The notes beneath the pieces are model-generated. The model worked only from the letters and a program-made list of their open reading frames with translations, made no database searches and was not told where the DNA came from. 64,000 bases of DNA from Wagnerdoeblera intermedia (GTDB lineage: Bacteria; Pseudomonadota; Alphaproteobacteria; Rhodobacterales; Rhodobacteraceae), in the NCBI RefSeq assembly GCF_042647465.1, contig NZ_JBHRVN010000010.1; one strand, given 5' to 3'. This document shows, piece after piece, positions 35,529 to 44,798 of this stretch; the first letter of the stretch is position 1, and each line of letters starts with the position of its first letter. A program made the translations under genes and the position numbers.

Positions 35529-36668
35529 ATGACACGAATTGCACTGACGGGTCTTCTGGCGGGCGCGGCCCTCCTGGGCTCCGGTCTGGCCGCTTCGGCG
35601 GATACTTTGAATTACGGCTTCGGCTATCCCGCTGCCTCGACCGTGGGCGTTGCGGCAGAGGCCTATTCTGAGGCGGTGAAAGACCGCTCTCAGGGCGCGG
35701 TCGAGATCCGCAACTTCCCGCTCTCGCTGGTGAGCCTGGCCGAAGCAGGGCCGGGCGTGCGCGACGGGCTTGCCGATGTGGCCTATGTGCTGACCGGCCT
35801 GCAGCCGGGAGATTTTCCGCGCTATAACCTGTTTCAGGATCTGCAGCTGATCGTGAACAATCAGGCGGCACGCGGCAAAGAAAGCGTGGCCTATGCGGGA
35901 GCGGTGATTGAAACCACCATGAACTGCCCGGAATGTCTGAACGAATTTATCGCGCAGAACCAAGTTTATGGCGGCGGCGCGACAAGTTCGATCAATATGG
36001 CGCTCTGCACCAAACCGGTGAAGAGCATGGCCGATCTGCAGGGCAAAAAGATCCGCACCAGCCATGCCGTCATCAGCCGCATGCTGACCGATCTGGGCGC
36101 GACCCCGGTGTCTTTCCCGGCCAGCGAATCCTATGAGGCGCTGAGCCAGGGCGTGGTCGACTGCACCCAGCTCTCGCTTCCGGAACTGACCAATATGAGC
36201 CTTGCAGAGGTCGTGAAGGCGGTAACGCTGGATATGCCGGGCGGTCTGTCCTCAAGCGTGGCGATTGCCAATATCAATCTAGACACCTGGCGGCGCCAGA
36301 CCGATGAGGGGCGCGCGGCGCTGCTCTGGGGGGCAAGCCAGATTTCGGCCGATATCACCTGGGGGTATCACGCCGATGCGAAATCCAACGTCGAGGTCGC
36401 GGAAAAGCACAATGTGACGCTGCTGAACGCAGAGGAAGACGTCATCGCCAAAATGCGCGCCTTCGCAGAAGCCGATCTGCCGAAAACCATCGCTGATTAT
36501 CAGAGCCGCTATAACATCGCCAATGCGCCGGAAATGGCGGAAAACTTCCAGAAAACCTATACCGCCTGGCTCGACCTGGTGGAGGGGATTGAAGATCGTG
36601 ACGCGCTGCGCGCGCTCTTCTGGGAGCGTATCTTCTCAAAAGTTGATCCGAAAACCTACGGCATGTGA
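35529..36668 (+). CDS. dctP: TRAP transporter substrate-binding protein, DctP-like
   Basis: 379 residues with signal peptide LTGLLAGAALLGSGLAASAD. It carries the cysteine motif MNCPECLNEF and the ligand region LQGKKIRTSHAVISRML, and shares its overall layout with the binding protein at 33071-34201, so gene duplication with divergence is likely. Start ATG 35529 lies behind GGGAGGATAAC. It is the first gene of a dctPQM set; the divergent IclR regulator probably controls it. Confidence 0.9.
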   Translation: MTRIALTGLLAGAALLGSGLAASADTLNYGFGYPAASTVGVAAEAYSEAVKDRSQGAVEIRNFPLSLVSLAEAGPGVRDGLADVAYVLTGLQPGDFPRYNLFQDLQLIVNNQAARGKESVAYAGAVIETTMNCPECLNEFIAQNQVYGGGATSSINMALCTKPVKSMADLQGKKIRTSHAVISRMLTDLGATPVSFPASESYEALSQGVVDCTQLSLPELTNMSLAEVVKAVTLDMPGGLSSSVAIANINLDTWRRQTDEGRAALLWGASQISADITWGYHADAKSNVEVAEKHNVTLLNAEEDVIAKMRAFAEADLPKTIADYQSRYNIANAPEMAENFQKTYTAWLDLVEGIEDRDALRALFWERIFSKVDPKTYGM

Positions 36669-36780
36669 TCCGGCCGCCTGAGAGGCAGCCCGCGCCCCGG
36701 CACCGGGGAGTGCTCAGGACCGGCGGCGGCTCATATCCGCAGCCGCCGGTCCTTCCAACCCTGCTCTGCGGTAAGGATCA

Positions 36781-37326
36781 ATGACCCGAATTAATCAATT
36801 CATGCGGCGGCTGACCGATATTCTCGGCTGGTTCTCTGCATTGCTTGTGGTGCTTCTCATTCTGCATGTCGGTATGGATGTGGTGATGCGCACCTTCTTT
36901 AAAACGCCCCTCGTCGGGACGATCGAGTTCGTTTCCATCTTCTATATGGTGGGTCTGACCTTCCTGCCGCTGGCGCTGGCAGAGCGGTATGACACCCATA
37001 TCATCGTCGAAGTTCTGACCGAGCTGATGCCGAAGCGCGTGGTGCATGTGCTGATTATTCTGGCCACGCTGCTGATCGTGTTAATCTGCGGGCTGCTTTG
37101 CCTGCGCAGCTGGCAGGAGGCCTGGTCGCAGTATCAGCGCGGCTCGACGGTTCTGATCGCGGGGGCGGGCAGTCTTGTCAGCTGGCCGAGCTATTTCGCG
37201 CTGCCGGTCGGCTTTGCCGTGGCGGCCTTGACGAGCCTTTGCAAATTCTTCTGCCTGCTGACCGGAACGCCTTTTGGCGAGCCTGCGGGCCTGCCTGCCG
37301 GGGAGGGTAGTGATGTCAGAGGTTGA
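36781..37326 (+). CDS. dctQ: TRAP transporter small permease, DctQ-like
   Basis: 181 residues and four membrane segments (ALLVVLLILHVGMDVVMRTF, FVSIFYMVGLTFLPLALAE, VLIILATLLIVLICGLLCL, and a last one near YFALPVGFAVAALTSL). The VMRTFF and TIEFVS features are usual for DctQ. Its end overlaps the dctM start by 14 bases. Confidence 0.9.
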   Translation: MTRINQFMRRLTDILGWFSALLVVLLILHVGMDVVMRTFFKTPLVGTIEFVSIFYMVGLTFLPLALAERYDTHIIVEVLTELMPKRVVHVLIILATLLIVLICGLLCLRSWQEAWSQYQRGSTVLIAGAGSLVSWPSYFALPVGFAVAALTSLCKFFCLLTGTPFGEPAGLPAGEGSDVRG

Positions 37327-38620
37327 AATCGGGATCACCTTCGTTGCTCTTCTCTTCGGGATGATCCTGATCCGCGTGCCGATCGGATTTGCGCTGATTG
37401 CGGTGTCCTTCTGCGGGATCTGGGCACTTCTGGGCTGGCGGATCGCCTGGGGGGCAATCGGAGTGGTGCCCTATCACTTCGCCTCCAACTGGGTGCTGAG
37501 TTCGGTGCCGGCCTTCCTCTTCATGGGCTTTTTCTGCTATCACGCGCGGCTGACAGAGGGGTTATTCCATGCCGCCCGGGTCTGGATGTCGGGCCTGCCG
37601 GGCGGGCTTGCCGTGGCTTCGGTCTTTGGCTGCGGCGGCTTTGCTTCGGTGACCGGCTCTTCCGTGGCCTGTTCGGCGGCGATGGGGAAAATCGCCGTCC
37701 CGGAGATGACGCGCTATGGCTATGACAAGGGGCTCGCCACCGGCTCGGTTGCGGCGGGGGGCACCATCGGAGCGCTGATCCCGCCCTCGCTGATCATGAT
37801 CTTGTTTGCCGTGATTGCCCAGGCTCCGGTCGGAAAGCTCTTCATGGGCGGTCTGGTGGTGGGTCTGATCACGCTGTTCATCTATGCGGCGCTGATCATC
37901 ATCCGCGTGAAGATCAACCCCTCGCTCGCGCCGCCGGTGTCTGAATCTTACAGCATGGCGGAAAAGCTGCGGGCGCTGCTTTCGACGCTACCGGTGCTGG
38001 CCATTCTCTGCGGCGTCTTTGGCGGGCTTTTTGCCGGGGTCTTTACCCCGACCGAGGCCGGGGCCATCGGGGCGCTTTTGTCGATGGCCGTGGCGGCCCT
38101 CAGCGGACGGTTCTCGATTGATGCCCTGCGCAAATCGGCCTTTGAGACGGTCACAACCACGACCGCGCTCATGCTGATTACCATTGGTGCGAGCCTGCTC
38201 ACGCGGTTTCTGGCGCTCTCGGGCTCGGGCCAGGCGCTGACCTCAGCGATCCTTGCCTTCGGGGCTGAGCCTTTGATGATCATCCTCGGGATCACGCTGA
38301 TCTATCTGCTGCTGGGCATGTTCCTTGAGCCTGTGGGCTGCATGATGCTGACCCTGCCGGTGGTGCTGCCGCTGATCACCAAATCGGGCTATGAGGTGCT
38401 GTGGTTCGGGGTCTTTCTGACCAAACTTCTGGAGATCGGCATGCTGACGCCCCCGATCGGGATGAACGTCTTTGTCATCAAAGGCGTGGTCGAGAAAGAC
38501 ATCTCCCTGGGGCAGATTTTCCGCGGGGTGACCTGGTTCATCGTGGCGGATCTTCTGCTGGTGGCGGCGCTGATCTTCTGGCCCGAGATCGTCACCTGGC
38601 TCCCAAAGACTTTCGGCTGA
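37313..38620 (+). CDS. dctM: TRAP transporter large permease, DctM-like
   Basis: 435 residues from ATG 37313, preceded by GGGGAGGG. About twelve membrane segments. The family signatures are VTGSSVACSAAMGKIAVPEM, IGALIPPSLIMILFA, FTPTEAGAIGALLS and MLTPPIGMNVFVIKGV. It is complete. With dctQ it forms the only QM pair of this island and so may serve both binding proteins. Confidence 0.92.
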   Translation: MSEVEIGITFVALLFGMILIRVPIGFALIAVSFCGIWALLGWRIAWGAIGVVPYHFASNWVLSSVPAFLFMGFFCYHARLTEGLFHAARVWMSGLPGGLAVASVFGCGGFASVTGSSVACSAAMGKIAVPEMTRYGYDKGLATGSVAAGGTIGALIPPSLIMILFAVIAQAPVGKLFMGGLVVGLITLFIYAALIIIRVKINPSLAPPVSESYSMAEKLRALLSTLPVLAILCGVFGGLFAGVFTPTEAGAIGALLSMAVAALSGRFSIDALRKSAFETVTTTTALMLITIGASLLTRFLALSGSGQALTSAILAFGAEPLMIILGITLIYLLLGMFLEPVGCMMLTLPVVLPLITKSGYEVLWFGVFLTKLLEIGMLTPPIGMNVFVIKGVVEKDISLGQIFRGVTWFIVADLLLVAALIFWPEIVTWLPKTFG

Positions 38621-38723
38621 TCGCCACATTATGAAGCTACCGAAAGCGGTGCTTCCGGCGCCGTTTTCCAATTCCGCCCATAAATCCTTTTAGATTAACG
38701 TTTATGCAGGGTTATTATCCCTC

Positions 38724-38773
38724 TTGACTGAGAGGCGATACGGCGTAGCATCTAGAAATATCCACAATATGGA
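38724..38773 (+). promoter_or_regulatory. Promoter with overlapping IclR-type operator
   Basis: TTGACT at 38724-38729 and TAGCAT at 38746-38751 are spaced by 16 bases. The palindrome-like TCCACAATATGGA at 38761-38773 covers the expected transcription start, a position fit for repression. It precedes the six-gene operon beginning at 38832. Confidence 0.55.
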
Positions 38774-38831
38774 GTTGCCGTGGGCGGATCGAGGAGGGTC
38801 AACCCGCACCGCAACCCAGGAGGAGGCTCTC

Positions 38832-40073
38832 ATGAAACTTCACTGGTTCGCCGAAGCCAGCTATCCCGATCTGCCAAAGGATTTCCGGGCAAGCGGGGAA
38901 TCGAGCTGGGTGACCACCTCGACCCGCCATTGTAAGCCCGAGGTCGTGCGCGACATGTCGCAGATGTTCATTCGTCTGATGCAGCAGGCGGACCGTGAGG
39001 GCTTTGACGGCCTGGCGATGAATGAACATCACCAGACGCCTTTTGCGCTGACCCCCTCGCCGAACCTGCTGGCGGCGGCACTGGCAAATACCACGGAGCG
39101 CGCGGCCATCCTGATCATCGGCGACAGCCTTGCGCTCTATAATCCGCCGATCCGGGTGGCTGAGGAAGTGGCTTGGCTGGACTGTCTGTCGAACGGCCGG
39201 GTGATTTCGGGCTTTGTCTTTGGCACGCCGATGGACACGCTTTACTGCTATGGCATCCCGCCGACCGAGCTGCGTGAGCGTTTCCATGAAGCGCGGGGTC
39301 TGATCGAAAAAGCCTGGGCTGCGGAAGAACCTTTTGCCTTTAACGGCAAATATACCAAGCTGCGCTATGTGAACCTCTGGCCGAAGCCGGTGCAGAAAAA
39401 ACCGCCCGTCTGGGTGCCGGGCTCGGGCTCGGTTGAGACCTGGGATCTGGCGCTGCAAAACGACTATTGCTACGGGCAGCTGTCCTTCTCGGGGCTGCAT
39501 TCGGCCAAGCCGCTGGTCGATGCCTGGTGGGAGCATGCCGCGAAGTCGGGCTATGAAACCAACCCCTTCCAGCTGGCCTTCACGCAGCTGATCTGCTGCG
39601 CCGAAACCGATGAAGAGGCAGAGGCGAAATACTCTGAGGCCGTCAAATACTTCTACCGCAACCGCTCAGTTCATCCCGGCTTTGAAAGCGGCCCCGGCTT
39701 CCGCACCGAAAAATCGGTCCGCGCCATGGCGAAATATGCCGCGCAGACCAATGAAAAGCTGCCCCCCGAAGAGAAAGCCCGCGCCAATGCCGGCGAGATG
39801 GATTTCTGGGATTACGACAAACACGGCTTCATCATCGCCGGCTCGCCCGAGCGCGTGCGCCAGCGCATTGAGGATATGGTGAAAGAGCTGCGCGTCGGCC
39901 AGCTGATCGCCTGTCTGCATATGGGCAATCTGGACGAAGAAACGGCAGCGATGAACACGCATCTCATGGCGACCAAAGTCATGCCGCATCTGCGCAATCT
40001 GTGGTCGGATTATGAGGACCGCTGGACGCCCCAGGCGGTTCAAAACGCGCGCAAACTCTCGGAGGTGGCATGA
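38832..40073 (+). CDS. LLM-class flavin-dependent oxidoreductase (luciferase-like)
   Basis: A 413-residue luciferase-like barrel protein using reduced flavin. Visible features are MKLHWFAEASYP, GFDGLAMNEHHQTPFALTPS, the LSNGRVISGFVFGTPMDTLY block and FIIAGSPERVRQRIEDMV near the C-terminus. This is the bacterial luciferase alpha/limonene monooxygenase type and not the NtaA group. Start ATG 38832 has AGGAGG upstream. It is followed by hydrolases, suggesting ring oxygenation (for example Baeyer-Villiger) and then ester or C-C hydrolysis; this order is inferred. Confidence 0.87.
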   Translation: MKLHWFAEASYPDLPKDFRASGESSWVTTSTRHCKPEVVRDMSQMFIRLMQQADREGFDGLAMNEHHQTPFALTPSPNLLAAALANTTERAAILIIGDSLALYNPPIRVAEEVAWLDCLSNGRVISGFVFGTPMDTLYCYGIPPTELRERFHEARGLIEKAWAAEEPFAFNGKYTKLRYVNLWPKPVQKKPPVWVPGSGSVETWDLALQNDYCYGQLSFSGLHSAKPLVDAWWEHAAKSGYETNPFQLAFTQLICCAETDEEAEAKYSEAVKYFYRNRSVHPGFESGPGFRTEKSVRAMAKYAAQTNEKLPPEEKARANAGEMDFWDYDKHGFIIAGSPERVRQRIEDMVKELRVGQLIACLHMGNLDEETAAMNTHLMATKVMPHLRNLWSDYEDRWTPQAVQNARKLSEVA

Positions 40074-40849
40074 TGCGGATGGTACAGTCAGACGTTCTTT
40101 CGACCCCGCTGCGCGCCTGGACCGGCGGCAGTGCGGGGGCGCGCGCCGTGGTGTTCCTTCATGGGTTTGAGCAGCACCCCGGTGCCGCCCCCTGGCTTGA
40201 GAAACTGGCGCAAAGCCGCCCCGTCTATGCCCCCGAAGCGCCGGGTTTCGGCGGCTCGGCTCATCCGGCGGATCTCGTCGATATGCAGGATCTGGTGCTG
40301 CATTACCGCGCCCTTCTGACCCCGCTGGTGGCAGAACATGGGCGGGTGGATCTGGTCGGTCACAGCCTTGGCGGCATGTTTGCGGCTGAGATTGCCATTG
40401 CCTGCCCCGATCTGGTCGAACGCCTGGTGCTGGTCAATGCCTATGGCCTCTGGTCGGATGATCTGCCCCAGCCCGATGTCTTCGTCATGCCGCAGTCGGA
40501 GTTCAACGGCGCGAAATGGGCCGATCCGGCACAGGCCGCGCTTGAGACCAACAGCTTTGACGGGCCGGAACAGAACTATGTCTACTACCGCAGCGCCAAT
40601 CTGGGCGCGGCCTCGCGCTATATGTGGCCGCTGGCTGATCGCGGGCTGGCGCGGCGTCTGAAATATCTCCGCCAGCCGGTTCTGGTGCTGCACGGCACTG
40701 CTGATGGCCTGGTGCCCGAAGGCTATGCGGATCTCTGGGCAGAAAAGATTTCCGGCGCGCGGGTCGAGAAAATCCCCGGTGCCGGGCATCTGCCGATGGT
40801 GGAAGCCGAAGGGGCTTTCCTTGCCGCTCTGCAGCGCTTTCTGGACTGA
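40070..40849 (+). CDS. Alpha/beta hydrolase
   Basis: 259 residues, four bases overlapping the monooxygenase gene. The oxyanion region is VVFLHGFEQH, the nucleophile elbow GHSLGG near residue 98, the acid in LHGTADGLVP and the histidine in GAGHLPMVEAEG, so the triad is complete. The fold and length resemble meta-cleavage or lactone/ester hydrolases. Its position right behind a flavin monooxygenase suggests hydrolysis of that product. Confidence 0.86.
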   Translation: MMRMVQSDVLSTPLRAWTGGSAGARAVVFLHGFEQHPGAAPWLEKLAQSRPVYAPEAPGFGGSAHPADLVDMQDLVLHYRALLTPLVAEHGRVDLVGHSLGGMFAAEIAIACPDLVERLVLVNAYGLWSDDLPQPDVFVMPQSEFNGAKWADPAQAALETNSFDGPEQNYVYYRSANLGAASRYMWPLADRGLARRLKYLRQPVLVLHGTADGLVPEGYADLWAEKISGARVEKIPGAGHLPMVEAEGAFLAALQRFLD

Positions 40850-40856
40850 GGGCGCC

Positions 40857-41681
40857 ATGGAGATTGAGAGCGGAACGGCGAAGGTCAACGGAACGGAACT
40901 TTACTATGAGATCGGCGGCACCGGCCCGACCCTGGTCCTGATCTCGGGCCTTGGGCAGAATGCGCTGGCCTGGAACACGGTGGTGGCGGCCTTTCGCAAA
41001 GACTACCGGGTGCTGGTGTTTGACAACCGTGGCACCGGGCGCTCGGCGGTGCCGCCGGGGCCCTATAGCATCGACCAGATGGCGGATGATACCGCAGCCC
41101 TGATCCGTCATCTCGGGATCGGTCCGGTGGCGGTGGTGGGCTGGTCGATGGGCGGCTCGATCCTGCAGTCGCTGCTGATCCGCCATGGCGATCTGCTGCG
41201 GGCGGGGGTGCTGCTCAATGCGCTGCCGAATTACACGAAGGTGCAGCATTACTGGCTCGACGGGCTGATTGCGCTGCGCCGCTCGGAGGCACCGCCGGAG
41301 GCGAAGGTGGCGCTGTCGATGCCCTGGGCGATCTCATCGCTGGTGCTGGCCGATCATGAGCGCACCGCCGAATGGGTGCAGCATGTGCTGGCCAATCCCT
41401 GGCCCACCACCAACAACGGCTTTGAAGCCCAGGCGGCGGGTCTGCGCGTCTATGACAGCCTGCCGCATCTGGGGCAGGTCTCCACCCCCGCGCTGGTGCT
41501 GGTCGGAGCCGATGATGTGCTGACGCCGGTGGCCCAGGCCAGTCAGATCGCCCGGGCCATTCCGGGTGCCGATCTGGAGGTTATGGGCAAGGGCGGGCAC
41601 AGCATGGTGCTCGATTATCCGCAGGATGTGCACCGCATCATTACCACCTGGCTCAGCCGGAACGATCCGGCCTCCCGCTGA
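40857..41681 (+). CDS. Alpha/beta hydrolase
   Basis: 274 residues from ATG 40857, eight bases after the previous stop. It has VLISGLGQNALAW, DNRGTGRSAVPPGPYSIDQM, the nucleophile elbow GWSMGG, the acid region LVGADDVLTPV and the histidine GGHSMV. The DNRGTGRS start is typical of 3-oxoadipate enol-lactonase-like and haloperoxidase-like hydrolases. It differs clearly from the neighbouring hydrolase, so the pathway may have two hydrolytic steps. Confidence 0.86.
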   Translation: MEIESGTAKVNGTELYYEIGGTGPTLVLISGLGQNALAWNTVVAAFRKDYRVLVFDNRGTGRSAVPPGPYSIDQMADDTAALIRHLGIGPVAVVGWSMGGSILQSLLIRHGDLLRAGVLLNALPNYTKVQHYWLDGLIALRRSEAPPEAKVALSMPWAISSLVLADHERTAEWVQHVLANPWPTTNNGFEAQAAGLRVYDSLPHLGQVSTPALVLVGADDVLTPVAQASQIARAIPGADLEVMGKGGHSMVLDYPQDVHRIITTWLSRNDPASR

Positions 41682-41715
41682 GCGCGGGGGCTAAGCGCTT
41701 TTTCATGGAGACATC

Positions 41716-42483
41716 ATGCTGTTAGATCAGAAAATCGCCGTGATCACCGGTGGCGCCAGCGGACAGGGGCTGGCCTCGGCGCGGGCCTTCCTGCGCGAGG
41801 GGGCCAGGGTGGTCATCCTGGACTGGAACGCCGAAACCGGGGCCGCGGCGCTGCGTGAGTTGTCCGAACTCGGGCCCGTGCGCTTCCTGCACTGCGATCT
41901 CGGCGTTGAAGAGCAGGTGGTGTCGGCCTGCGCCGACATCCTGGCCCATGAGGGCGTGCCGGATGTGCTCTTTAACAATGCGGGCATCGGGTATTCAGAG
42001 ACCGGGCGCTATCCGATGGTGTCGATTTTCGACACCACGCTGGAGAACTGGAACAACATCCTGCGGATCAATCTGACAGGCGCGTTCCTGATGACCCGCG
42101 AACTGGGCCGCGCCATGGCCGCGCGCGGCACCGGCGGGTCGATCATCTTCAACGCCTCGATCGCCGGGATTGTGGGGCAGCCGAATATTGACGCCTATAC
42201 CGCCTCAAAAGGCGCGCTGGTGGCGCTGACCCGGGCGCTGGCCAATACGCTTGGCGCGCAGAAGATCCGCGTCAATGCCATCTGCCCCGGCGCGATTGAT
42301 ACGCCCATGCTGGCTCCGGCGCTGAAAAACAGCGGCGTGGTTGAACGGCTGGAGCAGACCCCCCTGAAGCGGATCGGCCAGCCCGAAGATATTGCCGGCC
42401 TTGCACTTTATCTCGGCTCGGATCTTTCTGCCTTTGTGACGGGGCAGATCATCGCCTGTGACGGCGGCCGCAGCGCCATCTAA
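41716..42483 (+). CDS. Short-chain dehydrogenase/reductase
   Basis: 255 residues: cofactor motif TGGASGQG near residue 11, with Gln in place of the common Ile, NNAG, active Ser in IFNASIAG, and YTASK. The end VTGQIIACDGGRSA is typical. It is the fourth gene of the operon that starts at 38832 and the third SDR of the island. Confidence 0.88.
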   Translation: MLLDQKIAVITGGASGQGLASARAFLREGARVVILDWNAETGAAALRELSELGPVRFLHCDLGVEEQVVSACADILAHEGVPDVLFNNAGIGYSETGRYPMVSIFDTTLENWNNILRINLTGAFLMTRELGRAMAARGTGGSIIFNASIAGIVGQPNIDAYTASKGALVALTRALANTLGAQKIRVNAICPGAIDTPMLAPALKNSGVVERLEQTPLKRIGQPEDIAGLALYLGSDLSAFVTGQIIACDGGRSAI

Positions 42484-42507
42484 ACTTTCATCTCACCGGA
42501 GACTGAC

Positions 42508-42777
42508 ATGCTCTTTGTCTGCACCAGTAAATATCAAAAAGAGATCACCCCGGAGGTTCTGACAGAGCACCGCGACTGGCTGAACGGGCTGATCGCGGAA
42601 GGCGTGGTTTATTCCGCCGGACGTCTGGCCGCGGGCGGGGGCGGGCTTCTGGTGATGCGCGCCGCCGATCAGGCAGAGGCCGAAGCCATCCTCGCCGCCG
42701 ATCCCTTCAGCCGTGACGGGATCTCGGTTTACACCCCCGTCGGCTATAACCCCACCCTTGGCAGCCTGCAGGGCTGA
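42508..42777 (+). CDS. YciI-like protein
   Basis: An 89-residue single-domain protein with the YciI/ferredoxin-like fold: LTEHRDWLNGLIAEGVVYSA with the conserved His, then GGLLVMRAADQAEAEAILAA and DPFSRDGISVY. Members often assist aromatic or chlorinated ring catabolism, a few as dehydrochlorinases or muconolactone isomerase-like enzymes, most without a known reaction. It sits between an SDR and an old yellow enzyme in the same operon. Confidence 0.82.
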   Translation: MLFVCTSKYQKEITPEVLTEHRDWLNGLIAEGVVYSAGRLAAGGGGLLVMRAADQAEAEAILAADPFSRDGISVYTPVGYNPTLGSLQG

Positions 42778-42828
42778 GCCTGACTTCCGGCCCCGGGGCG
42801 GGGCCGGGACTGACCGGAAGGAATGCTG

Positions 42829-43965
42829 ATGTCTGCCCTTTTCTCGCCGCTGACCCTGCGCGGGCTTACGCTGAAGAACCGCCTCGTGATCTCACCCATG
42901 TGCCAGTATATGGCGCGGGATGGTCTCGCCGGTGACTGGCATCTCGTTCAATACGGCCGCCTTGCCGTGGGCGGTGCGGGGCTGGTCTTTGTTGAAGCCA
43001 CCATGGTGAGCGAAGAGGGCCGGGCCACCATGGGCGATCTGGGCATCTGGTCGGATGACCAGGTGCCGGGTCTGAAGCGGATTGTGGATTTCGTGCAGGC
43101 CCAGGGCGCGGCCGTAGCTTTGCAGCTTGGTCATGCCGGGCCCAAAGGCTCTGCGCAGCGGCCCTGGCACGGCATGGGGCCTTTGACCGAGGGTGATCTT
43201 GAGGCTCGCGGCGAAGCGCCATGGCCGATGATCGGCCCGACGGCCGATCCGGCGGGCCCGGGATTTGCCACGCCCAAAGCCATGACAGAGGCAGATATCG
43301 CGGCGCTGCGTGCGGCCTATATCGCCGCCGCCGGGCGGGCGCTGGCGGCGGGTTTTGATGTACTGGAGCTGCATGCAGCCCATGGCTATCTGCTGCACCG
43401 GTTCCTGTCGCCGCTGACCAATACCCGCAGCGATGCCTGGGGCGGCGATCTGGCCGGGCGCATGCGCCTGGTGCTCGAGATTGCGCGCGATCTGCGCGAG
43501 GCCTGGCCCGCGGATAAGCCGCTTTTCGTGCGGATTTCGGCGGATGATTACGCAGAGGGCGGCTGGACCGGCGCGGATAGTGTGACGCTGGCACGGGCGC
43601 TGAAGGACTGCGGCGTTGATGTGGTGGACTGCTCCTCGGGCGGTATCGCGGGCAGTGCGACCAACGGGCGGCTGCCACGCGGCCCGGGTTTTCAGGTACC
43701 CTATGCCGAAGCTGTGCGCAAAGAGGCCGGGCTTGCCAGCATGGCGGTGGGGCTGATCCTGACCCCGGAACAGGCGGAGGCCATCATCGCAGAGGGGCGT
43801 GCCGATCTGGTGGCAATCGGGCGCGAGGCGCTGGTCAATCCCAACTGGCCGCTGATGGCGCGCGAAAAGCTTTGTGGCGGGGCAGCGGACTTCTCGGAAT
43901 GGCCCGCGCCGCATGGCTGGTGGCTGGACAAGCGGGCGGCGATTTTGCAAAGTCTGGGCCTCTGA
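42829..43965 (+). CDS. Old yellow enzyme family NADH:flavin oxidoreductase, YqjM-like
   Basis: An FMN ene-reductase of 378 residues. It has LKNRLVISPMCQYMA with the YqjM-type cysteine, LQLGHAGPKGS, the active pair in ELHAAHGYLLHRFLSPL, and FVRISADDYAEGG. Two ATGs exist; 42829 is better spaced to GGAAGGA than 42823. Reduction of a conjugated C=C or a related bond in the pathway is likely. It is the last structural gene before the second IclR gene. Confidence 0.9.
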   Translation: MSALFSPLTLRGLTLKNRLVISPMCQYMARDGLAGDWHLVQYGRLAVGGAGLVFVEATMVSEEGRATMGDLGIWSDDQVPGLKRIVDFVQAQGAAVALQLGHAGPKGSAQRPWHGMGPLTEGDLEARGEAPWPMIGPTADPAGPGFATPKAMTEADIAALRAAYIAAAGRALAAGFDVLELHAAHGYLLHRFLSPLTNTRSDAWGGDLAGRMRLVLEIARDLREAWPADKPLFVRISADDYAEGGWTGADSVTLARALKDCGVDVVDCSSGGIAGSATNGRLPRGPGFQVPYAEAVRKEAGLASMAVGLILTPEQAEAIIAEGRADLVAIGREALVNPNWPLMAREKLCGGAADFSEWPAPHGWWLDKRAAILQSLGL

Positions 43966-44030
43966 GCGCCCTGTGCGGCGGCTCGCTGAAGGGCGCGGCT
44001 CCGCGACTGATTTTTATTCCGGAGGCCGTG

Positions 44031-44798
44031 ATGGCTGTGTCAGAACCGCCCCAGGGCGCTCAGCTGATTTCCCGCGCGGCCGATATCCTGCGCGCCATTC
44101 CCCGCGGCACGCCGGGAGGGCGGCGACTGCGTGATATTGCGCAGTCCACCGGGCTCACAGAACCTACGGTGCGGCGCATCCTCATGGCGCTGATCCATGA
44201 GGGGTTCGTCGTCCAGGACCCTGCGGAAAAGCGCTATCGCCTGGGGCCGCTGGCCTTTGAACTGGGGCTGGCGTCCGGGTTTCACAGTGAGCTGGTGACC
44301 TTTGCCCAGCCGCATCTGATGGCCCTTGCGGCCGATACCGGCATGACGGCGGTGCTGGGGGCGCGGGCGCGCAATGAAAGCGTCAGCATCAGCATGGCTG
44401 ACGGCGATGTGGATATTTCCGACATCATGACCCCGGTGGGAGAGCGTCTGCCGCTGGGCGTCGGTGTGGGCGGTGTGGCGCTGCTGGCAGAGATGCGCGA
44501 CGCCGAAATCGATGAGGTGCTGACCTCTGTCAACCTTGAGGCGGGATCGATCAATGAGGCCGAGATCCGCCGTCGTGTCGCGGCTGCGCGGGCGGCAGGC
44601 TATGCCGATATCTCAGACCTGCCGCTGGCGGGACTGCGGGGCATTGCGGCCACTGTGCCGGGTCGCAAAAGCACACCGGGTCTTTATCTTGCGCTGGTCT
44701 CGAGCACCGAGCGCATGGCCCGCAGCCAGACGGACCGCATCGTCGATATCCTGCAGATGACCGCAAAGCGGCTCGGCGCGGCGCTGGATCTCAAGTAA
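44031..44798 (+). CDS. IclR-family transcriptional regulator
   Basis: 255 residues from ATG 44031, behind GGAGG. The winged helix GGRRLRDIAQSTGLTEPTVR and RILMALIHEGFVVQ match the paralogue at 34282-35049; the effector domain contains ERLPLGVGVGGVALLAEM and ADISDLPLAGLRGIAATVPG. It is at the end of the monooxygenase operon on the same strand, so it may be co-transcribed and autoregulated. Having two sister IclR proteins in one island suggests response to two related compounds. Confidence 0.9.
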   Translation: MAVSEPPQGAQLISRAADILRAIPRGTPGGRRLRDIAQSTGLTEPTVRRILMALIHEGFVVQDPAEKRYRLGPLAFELGLASGFHSELVTFAQPHLMALAADTGMTAVLGARARNESVSISMADGDVDISDIMTPVGERLPLGVGVGGVALLAEMRDAEIDEVLTSVNLEAGSINEAEIRRRVAAARAAGYADISDLPLAGLRGIAATVPGRKSTPGLYLALVSSTERMARSQTDRIVDILQMTAKRLGAALDLK

